Assembly (NCBI GenBank): GCA_944989445.1
Contig: CALYLW010000316.1
Coordinates: 835,598 to 899,597, forward strand
From: Ampullaceana balthica
Lineage: Eukaryota; Mollusca; Gastropoda; Lymnaeidae
DNA length: 64,000 bases
Direction of reading: 5' to 3'
Positions 12,024 to 24,666 of this stretch are shown piece by piece. Under the pieces are notes generated by a model that saw only the letters and a program-made list of their open reading frames with translations, had not been told where the DNA came from and did not search any database. A program made the translations under genes and the position numbers. The first letter of the stretch is position 1, and each line of letters starts with the position of its first letter.

Positions 12024-15000
12024 TTTATATTACATCTTCATATGTTTTATTCCAAACGTCTCATTTTCCCAGCAAAATGTTAATTCAATTGCGGGTTAGT
12101 TCAAGTTTTGGAATAGAAGTTTATTTACGGTAACAAACAAAATGGAAGCGTACATTTAATTTTAAAAAAATGCGTTCAATATTTTATCTCTAGCTGCATT
12201 TGACCACCCTGAGCTGCAGACTCCACGCTCCTGATAACCCATTGTAACAGAAACACACGCTCTTTATTAAAGAAATCCTAAAGTCCCCGAAATCGCACCA
12301 AGTAACCCTGCGATTCGTCTCCCCCCACCCCCCTCGACCTCCTCGTGTCGTAACTCTGTCTCTCGTCGTAGATAATGAACTACAATTTCCATAAGGTTTT
12401 TTCCCGCCTTCTTCTCTCTCTTTTTTTTTAATACGCTGTCCTGCCACAATTCCCTTTTCATAGCAGACAATGGCGCCACTAGCCCCACCAACATTCGAGG
12501 GCGTTCATTTTCATAATCCATTCTCCTTTCTTACACTCACCGTTCCTGCTGGATTCCTGAAATCCTGATTGATGGATAATTTCCATTTCTTAATACAGAT
12601 TTTATTGTCGTGCAACGGTCATCAGGGCTTAACTCTTTTTTTTTATTTTACTTTCAAAATTTCAGTTTGAATGAAATAAAGTACATATGCGGGGATAGTG
12701 CAAATTCTTTAAGATTGTCTATGGGGTCAAAGGGCACAAGCCAAGTCAGCTGCCGGGTTTGAGTGCTGCATGGTGTCGGTTGTATTGGCCTTGAGTTACT
12801 TAGGCCCTTATCTTCTTGTATTTGTATTGCCTTGAGTTTATGCCTTAAAATGGATGCTCTTCCAAAGTCCCGTGCCTTTTCCCATCGTCATTGAATTGTG
12901 CAGTAATATTATACAACCACATGTTGAAAAGTTACTGTGTAGTAAGTATAATGACATGCTCTTCCAAATACACCCTCTGCCTTAACTGAAACCTGCTCTA
13001 TAGTTTGTACTTTGCCTTTATTTGTTATGTTTTCTCATGCATCAAATATTTATTCTTCCGAAGAAAAATATACATTAATAACTGCCCTATTTTTTGAGTG
13101 TTCTAGAATTGGAATGTTTTAATGTTAAGACCTTCGCGAAGCCTGTAAAATCCTATTTCACTAATAATGTAATTGCAATTATATGTAATATTTCTTATGA
13201 ATATGCTCTTGTGTCCAAGTGCCTTACTGCCAAGTTCCTTGAACACATCAACTTTTTTTTAAAAGTAAGACTTTATCGATATACCATAATTTCGAATGAT
13301 GTAGATGACTTTGCTTTCTAGATTGTTGACATCGTCTATACCAGAGGCCAAATTTGACACAATTGTCTATACATCAGAGTATTTTTTACCACCAGGCACG
13401 TGTTCTATCTACCAGTATAGACTTATATAACGATGTCCCCTTTCCCTACCGCTCCGCACCCTTCCTTCTCACCATTTTTTTTTAAACTTCTGGAGCAGAC
13501 GTCTTTCAAAGCGACATTCGGGCAGCATAAGCTTTGCTGTGTCATATCCAACCACTTCTCCCCACCCAACTTTCTCTCACACACACACACACACACCACC
13601 CATACACACACACAGCACACTTTTCGCTTTAGACGAATGTTCATCGTGGTATTTAATCATACCATTGACTCCGCTCACTAACCGACCCTCATAATCTTCC
13701 TACTTGACCCATATACTGCCTCAAAATACCAGTAAACCTTTAAGACCTATCAGCCGTATTAGGATGTTTCCTTTATATTTCATCGCCCCTTCAGACGCCT
13801 AGTTTCTTATCATATTATATTAAAAATCTAAAACGAAACGTTGCCGAAGATGCACAATTAGAAAATATAAATTTGCATAAAAAATAATTAATATTGCCCA
13901 GTTATTTATTTATTTTTTGTTGTTGAAATAATTGTCAAAATTTAATTACGCGAAAAATGAGTATCAGTGCAGACGACACATTCGTCTTACACGTGCGTTT
14001 CACGATAGGTCACCTTGACCTAGCTTTCCCATGTAAAGCAAAATGGGCCCCCGAAACAAGAACGGCGCATGATGATCTTCAGACTTTCATTTTTTACCAA
14101 CCCTCTTCCTCTCCCCGTCTAAATTTTTAACTCAACAACGTGGAGTTGGGAGGGGGGGAGGGGGAGAGCCACGAGTGCGCCTCAAATCTTAAGTCCCGGT
14201 ATTTGACCGATAAATGTCGGGTAAATCCCGGGCCTATGGAAATAACGTCGTACCAGGACTGACAGGGTGATCCCTTAACGCCTTTGCCTACAATTTCCAG
14301 TTGAATGTTTGAAAAGAAGCGATGTGCGTGTGAACCTCTTTCACTACTAGTTGTTTTTGTTTTTTATATATGTATTTTATGTATATGTTCATGCTCATTC
14401 GTTGATGAATGTTTTTTTTTAATGTTCTTAATCATGTGCCCTATGACAATGGCGTCACATAACGTGCCTTGCTTGTTCAAAGACTTACACTGTGAACAAG
14501 GATCATTCCGAACGTGGATTGTTTTGTGTTTTGTTGTGTTTTTTTTTAATATCTGGGTGTGAGCAGGTGCATAGGGTGTTGAGAACGCGGGGGTGTCTGA
14601 GGGGAGTAATGGAGAGAGAGAGAGAGGGAGGGAGAGTAGAGAACTTGAGAAATAAAAGAATTGGAGTGAATAAAGACAATGAGAGTTAGAGAAAGGAGAG
14701 AAAGAAAGACGAGCACTGTGATTGAAAACGAGTATGAGTGAATAAGAGACGACGTCGGGGGTGGGCGGGGGGGGGGAGAGTGTGAAAGTTGGAGGGAGAG
14801 AGAGACAAAGTCCGTGCACTACGCTCTGAGTAAGTTTAATGTACAAATGTATATAAAATGGCCGATCAGTGCAATGTAATTATCTATTCAACATTTGAAT
14901 GACCAGACCCAATTGTTTATCAAATTATGTACTAGAATGAAATTTGTACGCTTTTCTTGCATTAATTCATTTTTGTTTATTAAAGACTGATGCATTAAAC

Positions 15001-15077
15001 ATGAAATTATTGCCAACTTGTTCAGTGTGATGTTTAATTTCAGTATTTGTTTTATGTCCTTTTTCTCTTATACTTTT
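12024..15077. other. Spacer with microsatellites, no gene
   Basis: This holds an AC microsatellite at about 13580-13615, a GA-rich stretch at about 14605-14715 and a G-run at about 14150-14165. Short open frames overlap these repeats or each other, and none carries a recognisable domain. I see no RNA gene. Confidence 0.5.
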
Positions 15078-15325
15078 GTAATTTAAAAAAAAATGATTGC
15101 TATCTTTAAAAAAATATGCGGAAAAAATGCAGCATAAAATCTGTAACACAATATAATTGAGACTTCTGTGCCAAGTCTATTGTATAATCTGATCTTCTTA
15201 TATTTTTTTAATTACAAAAGATTGCTACTGTTAAAAAAAAAGAGAAAAAATGCAAGATAAAATCTGTAACACAATATAATTGAGACTTCTTGCCAAGTCT
15301 ATTGTATATTCTGATCTTCTTTTAT
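15078..15325. repeat. Tandem duplication of about 125 bp
   Basis: The phrase AAAATCTGTAACACAATATA followed by ATTGAGACTTCT and GCCAAGTCTATTGTAT occurs twice, near 15137 and 15259. Spacing and flanks match, including the A-rich lead-in. Confidence 0.85.
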
Positions 15326-15349
15326 CTTTTTTAAAAATTAAAATATGTT

Positions 15350-16535
15350 TTAAAAAACGTAAAAACCCAAGTTTTTGACTATAAATCCTTTATATACGAG
15401 ATGTAACTAAAAGAATGTTCATTATAATACGCAGCGCAAGACCGCATCTAATAAGAAAAACCCGTAAAAAACCAAGTTTTTGACTATAAATCCTTTATGT
15501 ACGAGAAGTAATTAAAAGAATGTTCATTATAATACGCAGCGCCAGACCATCCAGAAATATAAAATTGCAGTTGTGTCGTAAAACATGTTTAATATAATGC
15601 GCACCGATCAGGAATATGTTTATAAAAAGAGCTGTCAATAAAACACGCACCTTATTGCGCGACAGAAAGGTTGTTCAATATAATACGCACCGCGACGCTC
15701 TATCTCAAAAAATAGCATGATACATAGGAATAAATAAAATAATCTAAAAAATCAATAATTTAATTACGGTATATGCGATCGATCTGAAATTTTGATACAT
15801 TGTTTTTATCATCGGTACAAAACTGCCTGCAAAATTTCAGCTCGCTATCTTGCGAGCAAGTGGGTTAAAAATCGATCAAAAGTTTTGGCGACAAGGTCGG
15901 TCGGTCGGTCGGCCGCAGACACCACGAGTTAATATAAAGGATTTAAAAATACAAAATTGTAGTTATGTCTCTAAAACGTGTTAAATATAATGCGCACCGA
16001 TCAGGAATATGTTTATAAAAAGTGTTGTCAATAAAATACGCACCTTATTGCGCGACAGAAAGGATGTTCAATATAATACGCACCGCGACACTCTATCTCA
16101 AAAAAATAGCATGATACATAGGAATAAGTAAAATAATCTAAAAAATCAATAATTTCATTACGGTACTTGCGATCGATCTGAAATTTTGATACATTGTTTT
16201 TATCATTGGTACGAAACTGCTTGCTAAATTTCAGCTCGCTAGCTTACGAGGAAGTGGGTTAAAAATCGATCCAAAGTTTTGGCGACAAGCAAGCAAGCAA
16301 TCAAGGGCGCAAGCAGACACCACGAGTTAATATAAAGGATTTAAATTTTTTTTAAAAACGTAAAAAACCAAGTTTTTGACTATAAATCCTGTATACACGA
16401 GATGTAACTAAAAGAATGTTCATTATAATACGCAGCGCAAGCCCATCCAAAAATACAAAATTGTAGTTGTGTCGTAAAACATGTTTAATATAATGCGCAC
16501 CGATCAGGAATATGTTTATAAAAAGTGGGTTTTAA
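15350..16535. repeat. Array of a 0.46-0.49-kb repeat, one full and three partial units
   Basis: One full unit spans about 15485-15945, bounded by inverted ends: TAAATCCTTTAT at the left and ATAAAGGATTTA at the right. A left-truncated unit follows to about 16345, and partial left ends lie at 15350-15460 and 16345-16535. Inside each unit the phrase AATATAATRCGCACCG or a close variant is iterated four times, followed by a conserved block with GATCGATCTGAAATTTTGAT. The same unit forms an array at 48.4-49.9 kb. The inverted ends suggest a non-autonomous DNA element that has been amplified in tandem; the superfamily is not clear. Confidence 0.85.
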
Positions 16536-17552
16536 AAAAAAAGTTTCTTTACAAGTGGAGGTTTATGTAAAGTGTGCTGCCATAACTCGTGACATTAGTT
16601 GTTTTTTTTTCTCTCTCTCCATTGTGTGTCAATAAGAATAGTTTTCCTATAGTTCATTTGCAAATGTAGATGTATATACATAGTAAAAATAATAACACGG
16701 CGTAAAGAAATTTGATCCCTTTACAGCGCTATTTAATTTATTTTTTTATTTTTTTTAAATACGTAAAAAATAACAGAATAGTTTTTTTAAAAAGATAAAA
16801 TCTGTTTGCCTCCATTTTTAAGCACGTGTTTGCCTTATCTCAAAAGCTTTCGACACGTAGTGGCAGCGGCCGAGCTAGGTTCCAATAAGGAAATATTGTA
16901 CAAGACACCATGTGAAAGAGATGCCCCACAAATGACATCCGCATGACAAAGACAGGTGTACGCTACCGCAGACATCGGATGTCGGGTCAGGGGTTGATAG
17001 GAGAAAGTCCAAAGATCTGAAAATGCCCTTTTACCTCTTCAGAAAAAAAAATTAGCATGATGACGATAGTTTCTTTCATAGCACTGTTAGTCCATGCTCG
17101 TCCAGCATGCTCACAGCACTCTGACGGAACAAACCAAATGGTTCGGGGATGGGGGGGATTAGGCTGTTGTAATGAAGCGCAAGCGCCGTTTAAAGGTGGA
17201 AGACGGACATGGGCGTGTCAGCTAGGGGCCCACGCAACCCTTATTTCCATGCCTTGGAAATGATACTTATTGAAGAATTCCTCATTTTCGAGATGCTTAA
17301 AGGAGCTAGAAGTTATGAAACCCCGCCATGCATGGGTGGCGTTGTCGCCATCTGTAATGAAGAACGTGAACTAACAATAATCTAGTCATAGATTGCTCTT
17401 ATCAGAATAAGTTATAGAAGAGTCGATTTGGAAAGGTTCTATAATTACTGCAGGAGTAAACAATGTTCAACAGAGTTTGCCTATGTGCGTGTGTGTGATT
17501 AAATCAGAGAAAATATAAAACTGTTTTTTGAGGTAACATAAATCGTGAGAGT
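16536..17552. other. Spacer, nothing recognised
   Basis: AT-rich flank of the preceding array, then mixed-composition sequence. No open frame with a domain, no inverted ends and no RNA gene were seen. Confidence 0.4.
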
Positions 17553-17760
17553 TTGTTTTGTTGTGTCAGAAAATATGAGTTTGTGTTGTATCAGAAAATG
17601 TGAGATTGTGTCGATGTATCAGAAAATATGAGTTTGTGTTGTATAAAAAAAATAGGAGTTTGTGTTATTGTATCAGAAAATATGAATTTGTGTTGTAGTA
17701 TCATAAAATATGAGTTGGTGTTGTAGCAGAAAACATAAATTTGTGTTACGTAACAGAGAA
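17553..17760. repeat. Degenerate tandem repeat of about 25-30 bp
   Basis: Seven or so imperfect copies of ATCAGAAAATATGAGTTTGT with spacers of variable length. Copies diverge by several bases, so the array is old or subject to little homogenisation. Confidence 0.75.
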
Positions 17761-18175
17761 TATTCAAGTAAAGTGCGGATCAATTCAAAAAGAAATAAAA
17801 AGAATGGCCAATAAAGAATAAGTACCTGTTCTGACTGACACCTGTGTAATTGTTCTGTAAAAGAGGAGAATGTGTGACGCAATAAATGAGGCAAATACTA
17901 CAGACGGTAGGTCGAGATGACTACCTGGACAGGTAATCTCACACTCCAAGCTCGGATGCTAACAATCCTACCATTACAGCTCCACTTACGGGACTGTTGA
18001 CTTGTCGTATTGTCTCGTTATCGTCTGATCGCTCTGTGGACGGTTCTCAAGTCAGAACTCAGGACCCCTCTAAGGTAAGGCGTCTGTTAAAATCTGGGGA
18101 ATGTAACATAATTCGTCGCAGATGATTTTACTTTTGTTGCAACTTTAGATATCGGAATGATATGACGGACTAGAT

Positions 18176-18209
18176 CAGGGGTCACAGACCTGTAGGTAAC
18201 TGAGAGCCA

Positions 18210-18263
<54 letters not shown>

Positions 18264-18428
18264 TATATATAAATTTGAGAGCCGCATTGAAGCACTATGT
18301 GTTATTAAACCTGTCTTGGAAATCTTCCAGTAATCCTTGTAGCGTATCTTTCATAAATTGTACGCCAGCCGCAATGTGAACACGGAAGAGCCGCATGCGG
18401 CTCGCGAGTCGTGGTTTGGCCACCGTTG
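18176..18428. mobile_element. Non-autonomous hAT element with perfect 8-bp target duplication
   Basis: A 253-bp element begins CAGGGGTCACAGACC and ends GGTTTGGCCACCGTTG. Perfect 8-bp direct repeats, GACTAGAT, flank it at 18168-18175 and 18429-18436. Eight-base target duplications and short CA..TG-type ends are the mark of hAT transposons. The interior carries an AT microsatellite (about 18216-18270) and the motif GAGCCGCATGCGGCTC. No transposase is encoded, so it would have needed a helper elsewhere. Confidence 0.9.
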
Positions 18429-18916
18429 GACTAGATCATGGACATTCATGACATAGTTTTATAATCCTACTAAATGAATAAACACACGACTAAACGTGAT
18501 ATTAAAACTTTAATTAATCAACTTAACATTAAAATGTGTGTAGAAATAAAGACTTAAGAAATGAAATAAAATTATAAAGAAGTTTTGTTTTGTCATCTCA
18601 AATTCAAAATGACGAGAAAAAAAAATAGTTCATCAATAAAATCATATAAATATTTAGTTTTTAATTTGGTTTTCAAGAAGTGAGACCCACTGAAGTAACT
18701 CAAGAGAATTGGCCCCAATAAAATCAACGATTGTCGAGCACTTCCTCTATTATAAAATTCTCAGCTTTTTTGTTGTTGCCCTGTTTGTTCTGGTTAAGTT
18801 CATAAACAGTGCAAATAAAAGAAGAAAAAAGTTAAACATCAATAATTGGTGGCTGATATTTTTGGTGACTTTTGGGTGAGTGTGGATACTTCGGATGGGA
18901 AATATAATAATAATAA

Positions 18917-19222
18917 CTTGATACGACCCGCGGCGTAGCATACGCCACAGACTTGCTCATAGATAGTGCAAAGAAAAAAAAAGGGGGGGGGAGAACAGAC
19001 ACAAACTACATCACGAAGAAATCAGAACAACGCGAGTGAACCTGGGTGGGGGAACCGCCGACGCATTGTTGCTTCCAAGACACGCGCACTGCGGTTAGCT
19101 ACCAGCACGCACCCTGCACCACCCTAGCTTGCCAAACAAACTGTGATTGGCCGACCCTGGCGAGGGTCATTCGTCATGCTTCTTTGCAGTCGTCTTGTGC
19201 TTGTTATGGTAAATTATATATA
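18917..19222 (-). mobile_element. Helitron-like fragment, 3' end and 5' block
   Basis: On the minus strand the 3' end has the hairpin region GGCGTATGCTACGCCGCGGG, then CAAG before a T. It closely matches the 3' end of the complete element at 36681-37349 (there CTAG). The other side (19121-19222) matches that element's 5' block, around CATGACGAATGACCCTCGC. The middle, with the tRNA-like segment, is absent, so this is an internally deleted or diverged copy. Its exact 5' terminus is uncertain. Confidence 0.65.
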
Positions 19223-19739
19223 CCGGCAGATGGTGGATTGAAATTCTCCTGCGGAATCCGTTCGTTCATTGGAGTGTGTTTTGAAATGCGGATGCACATG
19301 TTTATCAGGACAGAGGCAAGGTGACGTCACATCTGTGTGACAAAGTGGCTGTGAAATTTGTGTGGACATACCGACTTTGTCAATAGATGGCACCCGAAAG
19401 ACATCACGTGTGAGAGGCAATAGAACTTCGTAATGGCCTTGATCGGAAGGACTGCTAAAGAGCAGGTATATAATATAGACAAATGTTGACCGGGATTGTA
19501 AACTGGAAGAGTGCTATGAAGACGTTCTCGGAAGTAAATGATGATACTGGCGGGAAGTATCTCGGAAATTGTGATAATTTCTTCCTCGCCACCATATACT
19601 CCTGAAGTATTCATGTACAGAACGTATTGTTGAGAAGAGTGTATGAATACTTTTACGTCACTGAGAACAACGGAGAGCACGTCGACGAAGTTATCCCAAT
19701 GTTGAGAAACACAGTTTACAACCATGTTGCGAAGTCATG

Positions 19740-20049
19740 TTAGCAAAGAAAGGGGGAAAAGAACGGGCACAGGCAAAAACATATTTTAAAATTAAAAAAT
19801 AATGTTTCAGCTGGGGCTTGAACACTGGACCTTCCGCATGTTAGGCGGATGTATTAACACTAGGAAATACATGTTTTTTTTCTGTTAAGGAACAACTAAA
19901 GTGAACTCAAGAAGCATTGTTGGTCTCGATGACCCCTTCCCTCTCTCCACCACCTTCGCTTTCCAAACATAAAGTGAATGGTCGATCCCTGCGAGGTTCA
20001 TTCGTCATGCTCATTTGCACACTACTCGCTCTTGATTTTGTCCTGTTAT

Positions 20050-20053
<4 letters not shown>
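19740..20053 (-). mobile_element. Helitron-like 5' fragment with tRNA-Val-like segment
   Basis: Reading the minus strand from about 20053, it matches the 5' third of the Helitron at 36681-37349: the block with CATGACGAATGAACCTCGC, then a tRNA-Val-like stretch at about 19802-19871, then an A/T tract and TTCTTTTCCCCCTTTCTTTG. The match fades below about 19740. An ATT/TAA microsatellite abuts it at its 5' side. Confidence 0.65.

Positions 20054-20055
<2 letters not shown>

Positions 20056-20107
<52 letters not shown>
20056..20107. repeat. TAA microsatellite
   Basis: About 17 uninterrupted TAA units directly beside the Helitron-like fragment. Confidence 0.95.
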
Positions 20108-20352
20108 TTGATACTTTATATAGCGCAAGAAGCTGTGCTCACATAGCTTCACCTAAAAATAGTAACACATAAATAATTATCAATGCTGTATGTGTATGGG
20201 AGTTCAGGCTATAGCCTCCACAACAATTTGATTAACACTTCATCAACAAAAGGACTTTGCCATCTGCACTTCAGTGACATTCGTTGCGTCGAAGACGTTT
20301 TTGTTAATTTACTCATATAAATATAAGTGTGACGGACAAAAAGGGTTTAGAA

Positions 20353-20551
20353 CAGTGGTTCCCAACCTTTTTTTGGGTGGTGACCACTTTTTCATAAGCC
20401 ATGTGACCCGCGGCCCCCATGAAATTTAAACAAGTCATTTTCAATAAAGTTTTTACAAAATATAGCAAACTTGCATTATAGTGAATACTTTTTAGTCAAC
20501 AGTTGGCGACCCCCAGAAAACCCGGAGCGACCCACAGGTTGGGAACCGCTG
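20353..20551. mobile_element. Non-autonomous hAT element with perfect 8-bp target duplication
   Basis: A 199-bp element with inverted ends CAGTGGTTCCCAACCT and AGGTTGGGAACCGCTG, flanked by GTTTAGAA at 20345-20352 and 20552-20559. The end sequence is the familiar animal hAT (Charlie-like) terminus. The interior is non-coding. Confidence 0.95.
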
Positions 20552-20559
20552 GTTTAGAA

Positions 20560-22336
20560 GATACCCGATGGTTTATTGTGTTCAAACAGTTTGACAAGTC
20601 ACAAAATAAAACCATTTGTTTAATGACCTCAAGATTGGACCATTTTGATAATCTATCTGTCGCGCTTACATTTAATAATCACCGAAATGTAATTTTGGAA
20701 TCATTGCGCCAAAAGCAAAGAGTTTGAATAATTTCGATGTCACGTGCTATAGATGAACGAAAGTGTGTTGAGAAGACTCTAAAATATAAAGACCATGTTA
20801 TCATCCCCGACCTCCCTACGCTAGTGCCTGTACTATAGCTGGACAGTCACTGTACGACCTGGGTGGCTTCACTACTTTCGTGGACAAGCCCAAATACGAC
20901 ATGGACAGCTACTGGCAGCCTCTGACCTCTCTGGTGATGGAACTGACCAACCCCTGACCTTTAGGACAGGTCACTTTGGACAAGCCCTAGTAATGCCTGG
21001 ACATCTACTGGCAGTCCTGATCTCCCTGGCCAACTGACCTACCCCCTGACCTCTCGGACAGATTACCTTGTATACGCCCCTGATATCACTGGAGATGTCC
21101 ATGCGATTCCTGGACGAAACCATGTATTACATGGAGAAGCCTCAGATCTCCATGGCGTCCCTTGAGAGATTCAATATGTTATTTCAGGAGAGAAGTCGTT
21201 ATCTGTACGTCAATTGAAACAAGAGAAAAGTCTCTTCAAAACCAGTTTAATTAAAGAGAGAGATTGCAAACAAACAAACGGAAAAAAATTCTTTAAAATT
21301 CAAAATATAAAAAAAAAGTTATCCTCTCACTTTTGCAGTCCCTTTTTAAGCTGGTCGGGAATCACGCCAAATTGGCAACAAGGGAACTGGTGACAGCAGT
21401 AGAGATAACAATGACATGACGTCATAGCAACACTGGAAACACTTTGGCGACCCTAGCGACGGAGACTTGCCATTGGACGGCTTCCCGGAGTCATCCAATC
21501 AGTGATCTGCTGATAGGGCAACCGTTATGATGGAGGGAGTGCACATTTTTTTTTATTAATCGCCTCTAATCTTCGCCCCACGAACTACAATGGCGGGCGA
21601 TACATTTAATTATATGGATCAGTAGGGACAACAAAAGACAAACGGGAAAGCATATTTTAAAAAGAGGTTGGGTAGGGTGGAGATGCGTGTTTTTTTTTCC
21701 TTCTCCCCCAATTAAAAAACCAGTAACCGATGCAGTGGTTCCTACTATTTAAAACCTAGTCGGGAGTGAGGCACGCAACAGCGCATCCGGGATTCGAGCC
21801 ATTAACAAAATGTGTGTACGGGGGAGGGGAGGATTTTATCTGTCGCTAAATTGGTTAATAATTAAGAAAAGGCAGTCGCGTTTCAAACAAAGCCCCGGGG
21901 AGATGTGTCTAAATTGAACTGCCCGCCTAAGTTAATGAGTTTCAATACGAAATAAATTGGCAGGCCCCTTCCCCATTAGAGAACCCAGCAAGCGTTATGT
22001 TTTTGTATTGGTTCTTTTGTGATTCGTATTTACAAAAATGAAACGTTAAGAGATTTGTTCAGAAAATTAAGTTAAATTTGAAAGGGGAAAAAAGGTAAGT
22101 ATTTTTTTAAAAAAGTAATTTTTTACGAAAATTCTGAAGAAAATTGTAGTTCTTTCCTGATAATTATTAGAGACTAGAAGTGGTTCTTTATCCGTTTCAA
22201 ACAATTTTATTTGGGTTGCCCTAAACAAAATGTGTCTGACAAAGCTCCTGTTTTAAAAATAGCTGGAAATTGGGTTAGAATTAATAATATTTCATGGGTT
22301 AAGTGTGGCATTTAGGTATCAACAAAAATAACCCGT
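20560..22336. other. Spacer, weakly repetitive
   Basis: At about 20830-21130 loosely repeated phrases such as GACAGCTACTGGCAG and CCTGACCTCT recur at irregular intervals, as if from an old degenerate tandem repeat. The remainder to 22336 is mixed sequence without an interpretable open frame. Confidence 0.4.
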
Positions 22337-22925
22337 GAAAGTACCGTACATACTCGTGAAAGTACCGTATATACTCGTGAAAGTAACGTACATACTCGTG
22401 AAAGTACCGTATATACTCGTGAAAGTAACGTATATACTCGTGAAAGTACCGTATATACTCGTGAAAGTAACGTACATACTCGTGAAAGTACCGTATATAC
22501 TCGTGAAAGTAACGTATATACTCGTGAAAGTACCGTATATACTCGTGAAAGTAACGTACATACTCGTGAAAGTACCGTATATACTCGTGAAAGTAACGTA
22601 AATACTCGTGAAAGTACCGTATATACTCGTGAAAGTAACGTATATACTCGTGAAAGTACCGTATATACTCGTGAAAGTAACGTATATACTCGTGAAAGTA
22701 CCGTATATACTCGTGAAAGTAACGTATATACTCGTGAAAGTACCGTATATACTCGTGAAAGTAACGTACATACTCGTGAAAGTACCGTATATACTCGTGA
22801 AAGTAACGTATATACTCGTGAAAGTACCGTATATACTCGTGAAAGTAACGTACATACTCGTGAAAGTACCGTATATACTCGTGAAAGTAACGTACATACT
22901 CGTGAAAGTACCGTATATACTCGTT
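22337..22925. repeat. 21-bp minisatellite, about 28 units in dimers
   Basis: The unit is ATACTCGTGAAAGTACCGTAT; a variant with AACGTA in place of ACCGTA alternates with it, so the true period is largely 42 bp. CATACT replaces TATACT in some units. Because 21 is a multiple of three, several frames stay open throughout on both strands and give long repetitive peptides (for example HEYIRYF repeated). These are artefacts of the period. Confidence 0.95.
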
Positions 22926-23705
22926 CATAAGCTGACCTTTTTTGGACAAAATCTAAGGGGAAAAGTTGGGGGGGGGATCGGCTGACGAGCGGGTCATTAA
23001 CGAATTTCTGCATGGATATTGAATATCGATGTTGTTATTGTAGATCATCAAAGTCCTTTTCCACATTCTACAAGATTCGACTGCTGTACTAGAAGCTATA
23101 ATATATTACTAAACATCTGCACTTACCTTATTTAATTTTTTTTAAAAATGTTAACGTGTTAATAAATTCTTTTTAAAACTTTGTTTTCAACAACGAATTT
23201 TAATGTACGAGCTTTCGTCACTGTTTACCAACGAATTTTTTTTTAAAATACCGGTAACTCTTGCTTAACAAAGAGCACAAAGACAAAGATAGGCAGTACA
23301 AAGTAAACAATCATAATGACCGATTTAGCTTGTAGTTTTGAAAAAAATGTGTACCATTTTTTTAAAGCTATCCTATTATTTTTGTGGCATCGGCTTGCGA
23401 GCGGGTTATACACTTTTAATACTTTTCTCTTCCGGTCGGCTTAGGAACGAACGGGCTATAGAACGATTATATACGGTATGTAACGACAACAAGGAAACAT
23501 AGATAAAAAAACATCTAAAACTTTCTTTTTTTCACATGATTGAGTATTCTACAAAAGGGTGAACAACGTCGCTAATGATCCTCATCAAAAACTTGAATTA
23601 AACAGATAAATAAAGTTATATTTTTGCTATCAACATTTTGTTTTCGGTATATTCGTTATTCCGTTAAATACATTATCAATTACTTGATTCTAAGCCTCGA
23701 AGACA
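22926..23705. other. AT-rich spacer, nothing recognised
   Basis: No domain-bearing open frame, no clear inverted ends and no RNA gene were seen. Confidence 0.4.
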
Positions 23706-24035
23706 AGGGTCGGGAAACTTTCTGTCTGAGAGAGCCATAAACACAAGATATTTTGAAAAGCAATTCTGTGAGAGCCATAAATTATGTTTCAAACCAAAAA
23801 TTCAAGTAATTTAAAATGTGTGCAGCGTGCATTTTGTGTAATTTCAACACTAAAAGTACAATAATTATGTCTCTGATTTCTTTTTAATAACATTATTATG
23901 CTGTTGTTGTTTTGTGCAATTAATATTTATATCAAATGAGTCTGAATAACCTTTTTTTTTATAATAGAACATTTGTCTGAGATGTGGCTCTGTTGATGGC
24001 TGCATCTGGCTCTAAGACAAACTCGTATTTTTCTA
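23706..24035. mobile_element. Probable hAT-like remnant
   Basis: The stretch starts with AAGGGTCGGGAAACTTTCTG, resembling a hAT terminus. It contains repeated GAGAGCCATAAA phrases and, near 23990, GTGGCTCTGTTGATGGC and CATCTGGCTCT, a style common in animal hAT elements. No target duplication or clear right end was found, so boundaries are approximate. Confidence 0.4.
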
Positions 24036-24666
24036 ACCAAACAAGTTTCGAGAGAAATGACACAGAGCAAAATCTCATCATAAGTTTTATTAAAGCTTGC
24101 AAAATTTATAAACATGTCTCTGATTTTTTTTATTTTCACCAAGCTTCGTGGTCAGTGAATTCCATCTGATGGATTCTTCACCTGGTAAACCCGCCTCAGT
24201 TCATGCTCATCAGAGCTTATTGAGAAGTCAATGAATACCGACCACCGTGTACCTGGCCAACTATTGGCATGTTACACGTCACGAAGATTACGTCGGCTTT
24301 TCCGAGGGTTGTTGAGGGGAAGTCACAATACTGGTGGGAGCGTGGAGGGCGGGAGGCCATGGGGTGCACAAGAACAGAGGGCAGGAGACGGAGGGAGGGT
24401 ACGCAAGACGTGGTGTGTTGAATTGTTCAGCCTGTGTGACAAAGACGAATACAAAACAACACCAAAAAAAAACGTGTGGAAAAGTTAATGTCGAGATGCG
24501 ACGATCTGCGACTTATTGTACCGTTCTTCCGTGACCCAGGTAATCCAGGGTTTAAATTCACTAAGCTTTGACATTTGGCTGCTCCCTCGTTTTGTTCCAG
24601 CAAGCCGCAAGGACAACCTCGTGCCGCACAAAATCGAGCCACCCACTCTCCCCCTACGCCACACAC
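24036..24666. other. Mixed spacer with a GC-rich islet
   Basis: About 24230-24660 is richer in GC. Its short open frames overlap on both strands and show no domain. Nothing further is recognised. Confidence 0.35.

Noticed and set aside
22299..23013. Several open frames of about 190-230 codons
   Set aside because: All are translations of the 21-bp minisatellite; the period is divisible by three, so frames stay open by default.
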